Positions 48,014 through 58,984 of a stretch of DNA of 64,000 nucleotides are shown one piece after another. Below the pieces are notes generated by a model that was not told the origin of the DNA, searched no databases, and saw only the letters and a program-made list of their open reading frames with translations. Origin of the DNA: Bradyrhizobium ottawaense (GTDB lineage: Bacteria > Pseudomonadota > Alphaproteobacteria > Rhizobiales > Xanthobacteraceae). Position numbers and translations under genes: made by a program. The DNA is taken from positions 372,001-436,000 of the forward strand of contig NZ_CP029425.2 of the NCBI RefSeq assembly GCF_002278135.3. Reading direction: 5' to 3'. Positions within the stretch are counted from its first letter, which is position 1. Each line of letters starts with the position of its first letter.

Positions 48014-48805
48014 TTAGTCGCGCTGGCCGAGGAGCTGCAGCAGCAGCGTGAACAGGTTGATGAAGTTCAGGTACAGCGACAGTGCGCCGGTGATGGCCGC
48101 ACGCTCTGCGATGTCCCCGCCGGCCGAGGCGTAGCCGTAGATGTAGTCGTTCTTCAGCCGCTGGGTATCCCAGGCGGTGAGGCCTGCGAACACCAGCACG
48201 CCGACCACCGACACGATGAACTGCAGCATCGAGCTCGCCAGGAACAGGTTCACCAGGCTCGCGATGATGATGCCGATCAGGCCCATGAACAGGAACGAGC
48301 CCATGCCGGTCAGGTCACGCTTGGTGGTGTAGCCATAGAGGCTCAGCGCACCGAATGTGGCCGCGGTGATGAAGAACACCCGCACGATCGAGGTGTGCGT
48401 GAACACCAGGAAGATCGACGACAGCGAGATACCCATCAGCGCCGCGAACACCCAGAACAGGATCTGGGCGGTCGAGGGAGCCAGACGGTTGATGCCCGCC
48501 GAGATCACGAACACCATGGCGAGCGGCGCCAGCATGAACAGCCATTTCAGCGGGCTGACGAACATCGCGTAGCCGAACGGCGTCAGGAACAGCTTGCCGA
48601 CGCGGACCGCGTCCGCGGTCGGGACATCGGTCACGGCAGCCATGTAGACGCCGAGCGCGGCAAGGCCAGTGATGGCCAGGCCGATGCTCATGTAGTTGTA
48701 GATGCGCAGCATATAGGCGCGCAGGCCGGCATCGACCGTCGCGGCGTCAACACGCCCGGCGGCCCTGCCGAAAGGAGAAGCGTAGTTACGGTCTAGGTCC
48801 GACAT
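48014..48805 (-). CDS. Bax inhibitor-1/YccA-family membrane protein
   Basis: This 263-residue protein has seven hydrophobic segments and the BI-1 signatures LRAYMLRIYNYMSIGLAITG near residue 28, AALMGISLSSIFLVFTHTSI near the middle, and a C-terminal GALSLYLNFINLFTLLLQLLG. Family members are inner-membrane proteins linked to calcium leak or FtsH control in other bacteria. ATG 48805 gives the conventional N-terminus. Confidence 0.92.
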   Translation of the reverse strand: MSDLDRNYASPFGRAAGRVDAATVDAGLRAYMLRIYNYMSIGLAITGLAALGVYMAAVTDVPTADAVRVGKLFLTPFGYAMFVSPLKWLFMLAPLAMVFVISAGINRLAPSTAQILFWVFAALMGISLSSIFLVFTHTSIVRVFFITAATFGALSLYGYTTKRDLTGMGSFLFMGLIGIIIASLVNLFLASSMLQFIVSVVGVLVFAGLTAWDTQRLKNDYIYGYASAGGDIAERAAITGALSLYLNFINLFTLLLQLLGQRD

Positions 48806-49086
48806 GGTCGAATTCCCGTTGGTTGGTCCGGTCCGGCACGAGGGTCGCCATGCCGCCGGTTCGTCAAACTCTATCTCGGATACCGACGCCAACCGACTAA
48901 ATTTTGGCTAACAATCGGGGCTCCGAACCCATTCGATATGTGGGAAACTAACACATTCGCTGCAACCTTCCACGCGCGGCTGAATGTCGCCCTTGGCGGC
49001 AATCCTGACGCGAACCTGACGAGCAGTCGTGGTTAATCGCAGAAATCGTGCGATTTCGCTCTCGTGCGGCCATCCGCTACATTTTG

Positions 49087-51657
49087 TCACAAATTCCGCA
49101 ACACCGTGGCGGGCTTTTTGTTCAACGCCAGCAGCGTGCCCGCGAGCCCGAGCCCGACGGTGACGACGAGCGCGGCCGCGACCACGCCGGCCGCGCTGCC
49201 GGCCTGCCAGACGAAACTCAGCGTCATCAGCCGCGTCACGATCATCCAGGCCGCGATGCTGCCGGAAATCACGCCGAATACCGCGGTCGCGAGCCCGATC
49301 AGGAGGTATTCGAGCGCATAGGCGCCGAGCAGCCGCAGCCGCGTCGCGCCCAGCGTCTTCAGGATCACCGCATCGTAGACCCGGTGGCGATGGCCGGCGG
49401 CGAGCGCGCCGCCGAGCACCAGGATCGCCGAGATCAGGGTCACGGCGCTGGCACCGCGGATCGCCAGCGCCAGATTGGTCACGACAGAGCCGACCGTCTC
49501 CATCACCTCGCGCACGCGTACGCTCGTCACCATCGGATAAGCGTCGGCGACCTGCTTGATGATCTTGCCGTCGCCTGCCGCAGTTCCGCCCGTTTCCGTC
49601 AGCGTCGCGATGTGGGTGTGGGGGGCGCCCTTGAAGGCGTTCGGCGAGAACACCAGAACGAAGTTGATGCCCATCCCCTGCCAGTCGATGGTGCGCAGAT
49701 TGCCGATCTTGGCCGGGATGTCGCGGCCAAGCACATTGACCACGACCTCGTCGCCGAGCTTGAGGCCGAGCCCGTCGGCGATCTTCTTTTCCATCGAGAC
49801 CAGCGGCGGGCCGGAATAATCGGCGCTCCACCATTCGCCCTCGACCACCTTGGAGCCTTTCGGCAGCTCGCCGGTATAGGTCAGGCCGCGGTCGCTCTGC
49901 AGCACCCACTCCGAATCGGTGGTCGGCTTGAGCTCCTCGGCGCGCACGCCGCGCGCGGCGACGATGCGCCCGCGCAGCATCGGTACGTTTTCGACCGTTG
50001 CGCCCGGCGCGATCCGGCGCAGATAACCGTCGAACTGCTCGGCCTGCGTGCTCGGGATGTCGATGAAGAAGAAGGACGGCGCGCGGTCCGGCAGTGCTGC
50101 CAGGAACTGCCGGCGCAGATTGCCGTCGATCTGGGTGATGGTGACGAGCACGGCGAGCCCAAGCCCCAGCGACAGCACCACCGAGGGCGTCAGCGCGCCC
50201 GGGCGGTGGATGTTGGCGATCGCCAGCCGCAGCATCGGCAGCCGCGTCCGCGGCAACCGCCTCGCGATGGCCATCAGCAGGGCGGCGATGCCGCGCAGCA
50301 GGGCGAACACGACGACCGAGGAGGCCACGAACACCGCCGCGATGCGCTTGTCGAACGACAATCCGATCACGACCGCGATCAGCAGCGCGATCACGACGGC
50401 CATGAACACGAGATAGCCCGCGCGCGGCCGATGCCATTCCGAGCTGATGGTGTCGCGGAACAGCGCGGCCACCGGCACGTCGTGGACGCGCCCGAGCGGC
50501 CACAGGCCGAAGGCGAGCGCGGTCAGGAGGCCATAAACGAAGGACAGCGCGAGTTCGTCGGCATGCACGGCCGGCACCACCGGCAGCGGCAGCAGCTTGC
50601 CGAACAGGCCGACGATCGCGAACGGCATCGCGGCGCCGAGCGCAAGGCCGATGATCGAGCCGATGCCCGCGAGCAGGAGAACCTGCGCGAGATAGATGCC
50701 GAACACGTCGCGCCCGGTGGCGCCCACGGCCTTGAGGGCCGCGATCACTTCGAGCCGGCGGTCGATATGGCTCTTCACGGCATTGGCGACGCCGACACCG
50801 CCGATCAGCAGCGCGGCAAGGCCGACCAGCGTCAGGAACTGCGTGAAGCGGTTGATGTTGCGTTCGAGCTGCGGCGAGGCGTTGGAGCGGCTGCGGATCT
50901 CCCAGCCCGCCTGCGGCGCGGCGCTCCGCGCGTCCGCGATGAAGGCTTCGGTGGCGCGCTCGTTGTTCGCCGTATCAGGCAACTTCACCCGGTAGACCCA
51001 GCGCACCAGGCTGCCGGGCTGGATCAGGCCGGTGGCGCGCAGGCCCGCCTCGCTGATCAGGAAGCGCGGTCCGAAGCCGATGCCGCCGGCGAGCTTGTCG
51101 GGCTCGGCTTCGACGGTCGAGCGGATCTGGAAGCTCGCGGAGCCAATGGTGACGCGGTCGCCGGTCTTGAGCGAGAGCCGCGCCAGCAGTGTCGGATCGG
51201 CGGCGGCGCCGAACGCGCCGTCGCGCTCTGCGAGCAGGTCGGACATCGCCAGCTGTGGCGCCAGCGTCAGCTGGCCCAGCATCGGATAGGTGTCGTCGAT
51301 CGCCTTCATCTCGACCAGTGCGAGCTGGCCATCGGCCGCGCGCGCCATGCCGCGCAAGGTCGCGGCGGTCGAGACCGTGCCGCGCGAGCGCAAGAAGGCG
51401 ACCTCTTCAGGTTTCGCCTCGCGCTGGAACAGCACGAAGGAGACGTCGCCGCCGAGCAGCGTGCGGCCCTCGCGGGCCAAGCCGTCGGAGAGGCTCGCCG
51501 ACACCGAGCCGACGCCGGCGATCGCCATCACGCCGAGCGCGATGCAGGCGATGAAGACATAGAAACCGCGCAGGCCGCCGCGCAATTCGCGCAGCGCGTA
51601 ACGCAGCGACAGTGCGACGCCGTTTGGCTTCGCGAACGGTTCGGCCGAGGCGCTCAT
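49087..51657 (-). CDS. ABC transporter permease, YbbP/FtsX family
   Basis: This 856-residue permease has about ten helices: one near residue 35, three in the FtsX domain around 270-400, two around 420-480, one near 500, and the last three from about 730 to 840. Large periplasmic loops lie between. The FtsX-type permease pattern with the adjacent ATPase and arylesterase matches the YbbA-YbbP-TesA arrangement. The start overlaps the stop of the ATPase gene by four bases. Exported substrate unknown. Confidence 0.9.
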   Translation of the reverse strand: MSASAEPFAKPNGVALSLRYALRELRGGLRGFYVFIACIALGVMAIAGVGSVSASLSDGLAREGRTLLGGDVSFVLFQREAKPEEVAFLRSRGTVSTAATLRGMARAADGQLALVEMKAIDDTYPMLGQLTLAPQLAMSDLLAERDGAFGAAADPTLLARLSLKTGDRVTIGSASFQIRSTVEAEPDKLAGGIGFGPRFLISEAGLRATGLIQPGSLVRWVYRVKLPDTANNERATEAFIADARSAAPQAGWEIRSRSNASPQLERNINRFTQFLTLVGLAALLIGGVGVANAVKSHIDRRLEVIAALKAVGATGRDVFGIYLAQVLLLAGIGSIIGLALGAAMPFAIVGLFGKLLPLPVVPAVHADELALSFVYGLLTALAFGLWPLGRVHDVPVAALFRDTISSEWHRPRAGYLVFMAVVIALLIAVVIGLSFDKRIAAVFVASSVVVFALLRGIAALLMAIARRLPRTRLPMLRLAIANIHRPGALTPSVVLSLGLGLAVLVTITQIDGNLRRQFLAALPDRAPSFFFIDIPSTQAEQFDGYLRRIAPGATVENVPMLRGRIVAARGVRAEELKPTTDSEWVLQSDRGLTYTGELPKGSKVVEGEWWSADYSGPPLVSMEKKIADGLGLKLGDEVVVNVLGRDIPAKIGNLRTIDWQGMGINFVLVFSPNAFKGAPHTHIATLTETGGTAAGDGKIIKQVADAYPMVTSVRVREVMETVGSVVTNLALAIRGASAVTLISAILVLGGALAAGHRHRVYDAVILKTLGATRLRLLGAYALEYLLIGLATAVFGVISGSIAAWMIVTRLMTLSFVWQAGSAAGVVAAALVVTVGLGLAGTLLALNKKPATVLRNL

Positions 51658-52376
51658 GCCGGCGCAGACTGCGTGTCGATGCGGCCCGAACGCAGGCGGA
51701 TCACGCGGTCGCAGCGATGCGCGAGCGAGGAATCGTGCGTGACCAGCACCAGGGTCATGCCGCGCTCGGCATGCTTGCTGAACAGGAGGTCCACGATCTG
51801 TTTTCCCGTGGCCTCATCCAGATTGCCGGTCGGCTCGTCCGCGACCAGGATGGCGGGATCCGGTGCCAGCGCGCGGGCGAGCGCGACGCGCTGCTGCTCG
51901 CCGCCGGAGAGCTGGGTCGGATAGTGATGCAGGCGGTCGCCGAGCCCGACCGATTGCAGCTCCTGCGCCGCGCGCGTTGCGGCATCGGGATTGCCGGCGA
52001 GCTCCAGCGGCACAGCGACGTTCTCCAGCGCCGTCATGGTCGGGATCAGATGAAAGGACTGGAAGACGATGCCGACCTGGCGGCCGCGGAAGCGGGCCAG
52101 CGCGTCCTCGTCGAGGGCATTGAAAGGCGTGCCCGATACCACCACCTCTCCACTATCAGGACGCTCCAGCCCCGCCATCACCATCAGCAGCGTGGATTTG
52201 CCCGAGCCTGACGGGCCGATCAGGCCGATCGTCTCGCCCGAGGCGACCCGCAAGCTGATATCCTTGAGGATGTGAACGCGTGCCGCGCCCGTACCCAATG
52301 AGAGATTGACGTTGGAGATGGCGATGGTGTCCGCCGAGGCGGCGGCGAGCGAAGAGGAATCTATGCGAGTGTCCAT
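51654..52376 (-). CDS. ABC transporter ATP-binding protein, YbbA family
   Basis: This 240-residue ATPase has Walker A GPSGSGKSTLLMVMAGL near residue 53, the signature LSGGEQQRVALARAL near residue 150 and Walker B ILVADEPTGNLD near residue 170. FQSFHLIPTMTALENV is typical of the LolD/MacB/YbbA group. ATG 52376 was chosen; an in-frame TTG at 52394 would add six residues. Cotranslated with the permease. Confidence 0.92.
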   Translation of the reverse strand: MDTRIDSSSLAAASADTIAISNVNLSLGTGAARVHILKDISLRVASGETIGLIGPSGSGKSTLLMVMAGLERPDSGEVVVSGTPFNALDEDALARFRGRQVGIVFQSFHLIPTMTALENVAVPLELAGNPDAATRAAQELQSVGLGDRLHHYPTQLSGGEQQRVALARALAPDPAILVADEPTGNLDEATGKQIVDLLFSKHAERGMTLVLVTHDSSLAHRCDRVIRLRSGRIDTQSAPA

Positions 52377-52431
52377 GGTCCGGTCATATGGCAACTCCGA
52401 TGGCGCGGTCGAGAGGCGTTACGGATTGTTC

Positions 52432-53076
52432 ATGCACATAGCCGTGTTGATGCTCGGTTTGATGACGATCGCGACAACGCCGTCGTTGCAGGCTCAGCCG
52501 GCGGCCAAACCGATCAAGCTCGTGGTCCTCGGCGATTCCTTGAGTGCGGGCCTTGGCCTCCCGGCCCAGGATTCATTCCCGGCCAAGCTCAAAAAATCCT
52601 TGCAGGACAAAGGTATAGCCGTCGACATGACCAACGCCGGCGTGTCCGGCGACACCTCCTCGGGCGGCCGCGACCGGCTCGACTGGTCGGTCCCCGAGGG
52701 AACCGACGGCGTCATCGTCGAGCTCGGCGCCAACGACGCCCTGCGCGGCGTCGATCCCGATTTGACGCGGGCCGCACTGACCGACATCGTCCAGCGGCTG
52801 AAGGCGCGCAAGATCGCGGTGATGCTGTGCGGCATGCTGGCGCCGCCGAATTACGGCGCCGATTATGCCGCGCGCTTCAATTCGATTTATCCGGATCTGG
52901 CGAAGAAATTCGACGTGCTGCTCTATCCGTTCTTTCTCGAGGGCGTTGCGGCCGACGCCAAGCTCAACCAGGCCGACGGCATCCATCCGACTGCGGCCGG
53001 CGTCGACATCATCGTCGGCAACATCATGCCCACCGCGGAGGCATTCCTTGGCACGATCACTGAGCAACGCCGTTGA
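52432..53076 (+). CDS. Arylesterase / acyl-CoA thioesterase I-like GDSL hydrolase
   Basis: This 214-residue protein has a signal peptide (HIAVLMLGLMTIATTP) and the SGNH blocks VVLGDSLSAGLGL (nucleophile Ser), NAGVSGDTSSGG, ELGANDALRG and DGIHPTAAG (Asp-His). It resembles TesA, a periplasmic hydrolase usually encoded next to YbbA-YbbP. Here it is divergent from the transporter, and the intervening DNA is under 60 bases. The start is uncertain; upstream in-frame codons exist within the ATPase gene's 5' end. Confidence 0.9.
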   Translation: MHIAVLMLGLMTIATTPSLQAQPAAKPIKLVVLGDSLSAGLGLPAQDSFPAKLKKSLQDKGIAVDMTNAGVSGDTSSGGRDRLDWSVPEGTDGVIVELGANDALRGVDPDLTRAALTDIVQRLKARKIAVMLCGMLAPPNYGADYAARFNSIYPDLAKKFDVLLYPFFLEGVAADAKLNQADGIHPTAAGVDIIVGNIMPTAEAFLGTITEQRR

Positions 53077-53250
53077 AAAGCGGGCAGCGCCAACCCTCAT
53101 ACCCAGGGTTTTACCGGGGTGAGGCGCGCGATGCTTCGCAGAGTCACACAACTGCGATAGGAATCAGGGTACCGGTGATTCGTCACCGGCTCTAAAATTT
53201 GGATATGGTCTGTCCCACGGATCATGCCCAAGCATCGGGAGTGCGAAACG

Positions 53251-53787
53251 ATGCCGCGTTTGTTCACTGGTCTGGAAATCCCGGCCGAAGTCAGCCAGAC
53301 GCTTTCCAATTTGCGGGGTGGCCTTCCCGGCGCCCGCTGGATCGACCCCGAAAATTATCACGTCACCCTGCGCTTCATCGGCGATATCGACGGCCTGTCC
53401 GCCAACGAGATCGCATCGATGCTGTTTCGCGTCGACCGCAAGCCGTTCGAGGTGAAAGTGCAGGGGCTCATGAGCTTCGGCGGCCGCAAACCGAGAGCAG
53501 TCGTTGCGACGATCGCGCCGAGCAAGCCGCTGATGGAATTGCAGGCCGAGCTCGAACGGATGATGCAGCGGATCGGTCTCAACCCCGAGGGACGCAAATA
53601 CATCCCGCATGTCACGCTCGCCCGGCTGCACGATGCCAGCGATCGCGACGTCGCCGACTATCTCTCGCTGCGCGGCTACTTCCCGAGCAAGGCGTTCATG
53701 GCCGAGCGTTTTGTTCTGTTCTCCTCGCGCGCATCGACCGGCGGCGGCCCGTACGTGGTCGAGGATGCCTACGAGTTGTGTGAGTAG
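53251..53787 (+). CDS. thpR: RNA 2',3'-cyclic phosphodiesterase (ligT/thpR type)
   Basis: This 178-residue 2H phosphoesterase has the two catalytic H-x-T-L motifs, YHVTLRFIG near residue 36 and PHVTLARL near residue 122. ATG 53251 follows GGGAGTGCG; an ATG at 53224 would add nine residues. The last codons (EDAYELCE, stop) have a near-identical copy at 54273-54302. Confidence 0.92.
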   Translation: MPRLFTGLEIPAEVSQTLSNLRGGLPGARWIDPENYHVTLRFIGDIDGLSANEIASMLFRVDRKPFEVKVQGLMSFGGRKPRAVVATIAPSKPLMELQAELERMMQRIGLNPEGRKYIPHVTLARLHDASDRDVADYLSLRGYFPSKAFMAERFVLFSSRASTGGGPYVVEDAYELCE

Positions 53788-53802
53788 GCGGAAAATCGAA
53801 CG

Positions 53803-54420
53803 GTGCGGGTCGATCAATTTTGGCGATACGGCTCGCTGGGCCTCAGTATTGCTCTGTACCTCTGGTGCCTTTCCCTCGATGCTTTTTGCGCGCCTGCATG
53901 CCAGCGCGGATACGACATCTTGATCGCCGGGCCGTTCGGCCTGTTAGCGTCCGTCACGAATTGGACCTGGCTCGCCAACCCCGTCCTTTTTTCGGCATGG
54001 TTTGGTCTCGCAGTCGCGGACAGGATCTCTGACGCGAGATTCTTCGGTGCAGGCCTGGCTGCACTCGTCATCGCGGCATCGTTCCTGCTTCAACGGGAAG
54101 TCATGATGAACGAAGCTGGCAACCTCAATCCCATCCGGGCCTATGGGGCCGGGTATTGGGTTTGGTTGTCGAGCATGGCCGTCTGCTGCGTCGGAGGCTG
54201 GCGACGGCCGAGCTTTCGGCGCGCAACAAAAATACGGGATGAAGCCCCTGCGGGTCTCTTCCGGCCGCTCTTGCCGAGGACGTCTACGAACTGTGTGAGT
54301 GGGGCCCGCACCTCGGCGCGTTATCGCAGCGGCGTCACGCTCGACCGGTTGATGTCGGTCTTCGCAAAGTCCTCGCCTTTGAACAGCAGTGGTTCGCCAC
54401 GGGTCATGGCCAGCGCATAA
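53803..54420 (+). CDS. Uncharacterised membrane ORF with a doubtful C-terminus
   Basis: The GTG at 53803 opens a 205-codon frame. Residues 1-140 look like a real membrane protein with three or four hydrophobic helices (GLSIALYLWCLSLDAF, LFSAWFGLAVAD, FFGAGLAALVIAASFLL, YWVWLSSMAVCCVGG) and a Cys-rich loop. After about 54240 the sequence is low-quality, reads across a copy of the thpR 3' end in another frame and runs antisense over the end of vapC. The original stop may have been lost. Function unknown. Confidence 0.5.
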   Translation: MRVDQFWRYGSLGLSIALYLWCLSLDAFCAPACQRGYDILIAGPFGLLASVTNWTWLANPVLFSAWFGLAVADRISDARFFGAGLAALVIAASFLLQREVMMNEAGNLNPIRAYGAGYWVWLSSMAVCCVGGWRRPSFRRATKIRDEAPAGLFRPLLPRTSTNCVSGARTSARYRSGVTLDRLMSVFAKSSPLNSSGSPRVMASA

Positions 54421-54725
54421 GAAAAGCAGTCACCGTAATTGAGCGACGCGGCGTGACGCCCTTTTCCGAAACGCCGCCAGGCGCGCCGGGCCGCGTCGGC
54501 TTGCACGGCATCGACCGCGACGATCTCAGCGCCGATCTTGACGAGCCAGAGATCGAACTCGCGCCCGCCCGCATCGCCCAGCCGCGTCTCGATCACCATC
54601 GTCGCTTCAAGCACCGTCGCCGCGGAAATCAGGCGGATCGGATCGTCCACGATCAGTCGCTCCATATCCGCGGCATCGTCTTCGTCGAGCGCGATTGCCA
54701 CGATCGCGGATGTGTCGATCACCAT
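54321..54725 (-). CDS. vapC: VapC-type PIN-domain ribonuclease toxin
   Basis: This 134-residue protein has the PIN-domain acidic residues: D4 in MVIDTSAIVAI, E in ISAATVLEATMVIE near residue 44, D in LNYGDCFSYALA near residue 99, and D in FKGEDFAKTDI near residue 118. It should cleave RNA in a Mg-dependent way when not bound by VapB. The start overlaps the antitoxin stop by one base. Confidence 0.93.
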   Translation of the reverse strand: MVIDTSAIVAIALDEDDAADMERLIVDDPIRLISAATVLEATMVIETRLGDAGGREFDLWLVKIGAEIVAVDAVQADAARRAWRRFGKGRHAASLNYGDCFSYALAMTRGEPLLFKGEDFAKTDINRSSVTPLR

Positions 54726-54979
54726 CAGCGGGGCAATCCATAATCGTCGTATCCGAGGATTTCTTCAGGCTTGCGGTCGTCCAGGACGCGCATCTCGCTC
54801 CAGCGCCGTCTGATCTCGGCAAGGTCTTCAAGCAGCGCGTCCTTGTGTGTTTGAGCGTTGAGCCGGCGCAATCGCTCCTCGATCGCGCGCTTGGTCGCAG
54901 TCGTGATGTTCTCCCCCGTCAATTGTGCCAGACTCCGGGCCAGTTGCTCGGTTTCGGGGTCCTTGATGCTCAGCGCCAT
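54725..54979 (-). CDS. vapB: VapB-type antitoxin
   Basis: This 84-residue protein has an N-terminal ALSIKDPETEQLARSLAQLTGENITTATKRAIEERLRR ribbon-helix-helix-like region (PSK/VapB family) and a C-terminal PEEILGYDDYGLPR tail, the usual toxin-binding end. It precedes vapC and is expected to repress the operon through the operator just upstream. Confidence 0.92.
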   Translation of the reverse strand: MALSIKDPETEQLARSLAQLTGENITTATKRAIEERLRRLNAQTHKDALLEDLAEIRRRWSEMRVLDDRKPEEILGYDDYGLPR

Positions 54980-55002
54980 GCTCGGCTCCTTGGTTCCTAG
55001 AT

Positions 55003-55017
55003 AGGTATATTCTACCT
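55003..55017. promoter_or_regulatory. Palindromic candidate operator of vapBC
   Basis: AGGTA and TACCT flank a 5-base centre (TATTC), 24 bases upstream of the vapB ATG. Its position matches autoregulatory sites of VapBC modules. The binding is inferred. Confidence 0.5.
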
Positions 55018-55162
55018 CAAGGCGCCGCAAGCTGGATTCTGACGGCCCGCTCGGCTGTCGTCCCACCGGGGCATCCGGCCGGTTTCCGCGAAAGAGGTCG
55101 CGCATAAGCCGTTGCGCCAATACGCGGTTGCAATTTCCGTCGGTCTCTGGCGGTAAAGGGCC

Positions 55163-56347
55163 ATGCTCTCGACCCCCAGTTCCCCCTTCAGCGAAGCCTA
55201 TCAGGCCCAGATCGCGTCCGGCGCGATCGAGCCCGATGCTGCGCAAGCCGAAGTCGCCGAAGCCTATGCCGCACTGGACCAGCGGCTCGCGGACTACAAA
55301 CCGCAGCGCAAGCAGGGCCTGCTTGCCCGCCTGTTCAGCAGTGACAAGGATGAGGCGCCGCGCGGGCTCTACATCCATGGCGAGGTTGGCCGCGGCAAGA
55401 CCATGCTGATGGATCTGTTCTTCCAGCATGCCTCGGTCGAGCACAAGCGGCGGGCGCATTTCCACGAATTCATGGCGGACGTGCATGAGCGCATCTACGA
55501 CTATCGCCAGAGCATCGCGCGCGGCGAGATCGCCGACGGCGACGTCATCGCGCTGACCGCGAACGCGATCTTCGAGGAGAGCTGGCTGCTCTGCTTCGAC
55601 GAATTCCACGTCACCGACATCGCGGATGCGATGATCCTCGGACGCCTGTTCGCGAAGTTGTTCGAGCTCGGCACCGTCGTGGTCGCGACCTCCAACGTCG
55701 CACCTGACGATCTCTACAAGGGCGGTCTGAACCGCTCGCTGTTCCTGCCCTTCATCAAGCAGATCACCGACCACATGGACGTCGCGCGGCTCGATGCGCG
55801 CACCGATTTCCGGTTGGAAAAACTTCAGGGCGTGCCGATGTGGCTGACGCCAGCGGACGCTGATGCGGACGCGGCGCTCGACCGCGCCTGGTCGCGGATG
55901 TCGGGCGGCGCCAAATGCCGCTCGCGCGACATTTCGATCAAGGGCCGCATCCTGCACGTGCCATGCTCGGCCCACGGCGTGGCGCGGTTCTCGTTTGCCG
56001 ATCTCTGCGAGAAGCCGCTGGGGGCATCGGACTACCTCAGGCTGGCGCACGACTATCACACCATCCTGGTCGACCATATTCCAGTGATGGACCAGTCCCA
56101 GCGCAACGCCGCCAAGCGCTTCATCACGCTGATCGACGCGCTCTATGACAATGCCGTGAAGCTGATGGCCTCGGCCGACGCCAACCCGATCTCGCTCTAC
56201 CTGGCCCACGAGGGCGTTGAGGCCATGGAGTTCAAGCGGACGGCGTCGCGCCTGATCGAGATGAGCTCGGAATCCTATCTGGCGCTGGCTCACGGCCGCA
56301 AGGATTCCACCGCAAGCGGCTCCACCAAGGGGCTGGTGGAGACTTAA
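55163..56347 (+). CDS. zapE: Cell-division ATPase ZapE (AFG1 family)
   Basis: This 394-residue AFG1-like ATPase has Walker A HGEVGRGKTMLMD near residue 72, Walker B LLCFDEFHVTDIADA near residue 142, and VVVATSNVAPDDLYKGGLNR as the sensor region. AFG1/ZapE proteins act at the division site or in protein quality control. It is followed by a repeat and mdh, a linkage that is common in Rhizobiales. Confidence 0.95.
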   Translation: MLSTPSSPFSEAYQAQIASGAIEPDAAQAEVAEAYAALDQRLADYKPQRKQGLLARLFSSDKDEAPRGLYIHGEVGRGKTMLMDLFFQHASVEHKRRAHFHEFMADVHERIYDYRQSIARGEIADGDVIALTANAIFEESWLLCFDEFHVTDIADAMILGRLFAKLFELGTVVVATSNVAPDDLYKGGLNRSLFLPFIKQITDHMDVARLDARTDFRLEKLQGVPMWLTPADADADAALDRAWSRMSGGAKCRSRDISIKGRILHVPCSAHGVARFSFADLCEKPLGASDYLRLAHDYHTILVDHIPVMDQSQRNAAKRFITLIDALYDNAVKLMASADANPISLYLAHEGVEAMEFKRTASRLIEMSSESYLALAHGRKDSTASGSTKGLVET

Positions 56348-56372
56348 GTCCTATTCCTGTCGAAGGTACCGC

Positions 56373-56481
56373 TGTCATTCCGGGGCGCGACGAAGGTCGC
56401 GAGCCCGGAATCCATCGCGCCACAAAGCTCTGCCGCCCGATGGAGTCCGGGCCTGCGCCTGTCGGCGCATCCCGGAATGAC
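56373..56481. repeat. Palindromic repeat, GTCATTCCGGGGCGC family
   Basis: GTCATTCCGGGGCGCGACGAAGG at the left and GCGCATCCCGGAATGAC at the right. The arms also hold AGCCCGGAATCCATCG / CGATGGAGTCCGGGC. Longer relative of 9414-9469. Confidence 0.8.
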
Positions 56482-56560
56482 GGACCGGTTATGGCTGCTA
56501 TCGCGCCAAGCCCGACAATTGGGCATCCGGCGACTTGAACGGGGGAGGCGAAAGGGATAA

Positions 56561-57577
<1,017 letters not shown>

Positions 57578-57591
57578 GGGTCAAGCACTTC

Positions 57592-57630
57592 CCGCCGAAG
57601 CCCGAAAACCGGTCTTCGGCGGTTTCATTT
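57592..57630 (+). terminator. Terminator after mdh
   Basis: CCGCCGAAG at 57592-57600 and CTTCGGCGG at 57614-57622 form a 9-base stem followed by TTTCATTT. Confidence 0.75.
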
Positions 57631-57783
57631 CCGGGGCCCGGTTGTCGGGACAGGCCCCGGGTCGGCAGTCCAAAGATCGATGTCAAAGAATCCCGGTTGC
57701 AGTTCCTGTGGTATATGGTATGCCAGCCACAAGACTGAGGTGGGCCCTAGAGGTCACCGCCCGCGGGTTCAGGGAGCGACCAT

Positions 57784-58980
<1,197 letters not shown>

Positions 58981-58984
58981 GGCC

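Noticed and set aside
48908..50503. Minus-strand ORF within the permease region
   Set aside because: It is another frame of the permease gene, Arg/Gly-rich, and lacks motifs.
49048..51924. Long plus-strand ORF (about 958 codons) opposite the YbbP-like permease
   Set aside because: Composition is Arg/His/Gln/Ala-rich with no domain; the minus-strand frame has clear FtsX-type membrane segments.
54725..56293. Long minus-strand ORF opposite zapE, fused in frame to vapB
   Set aside because: Only the last 84 residues are VapB. The upstream part is the antisense of zapE.
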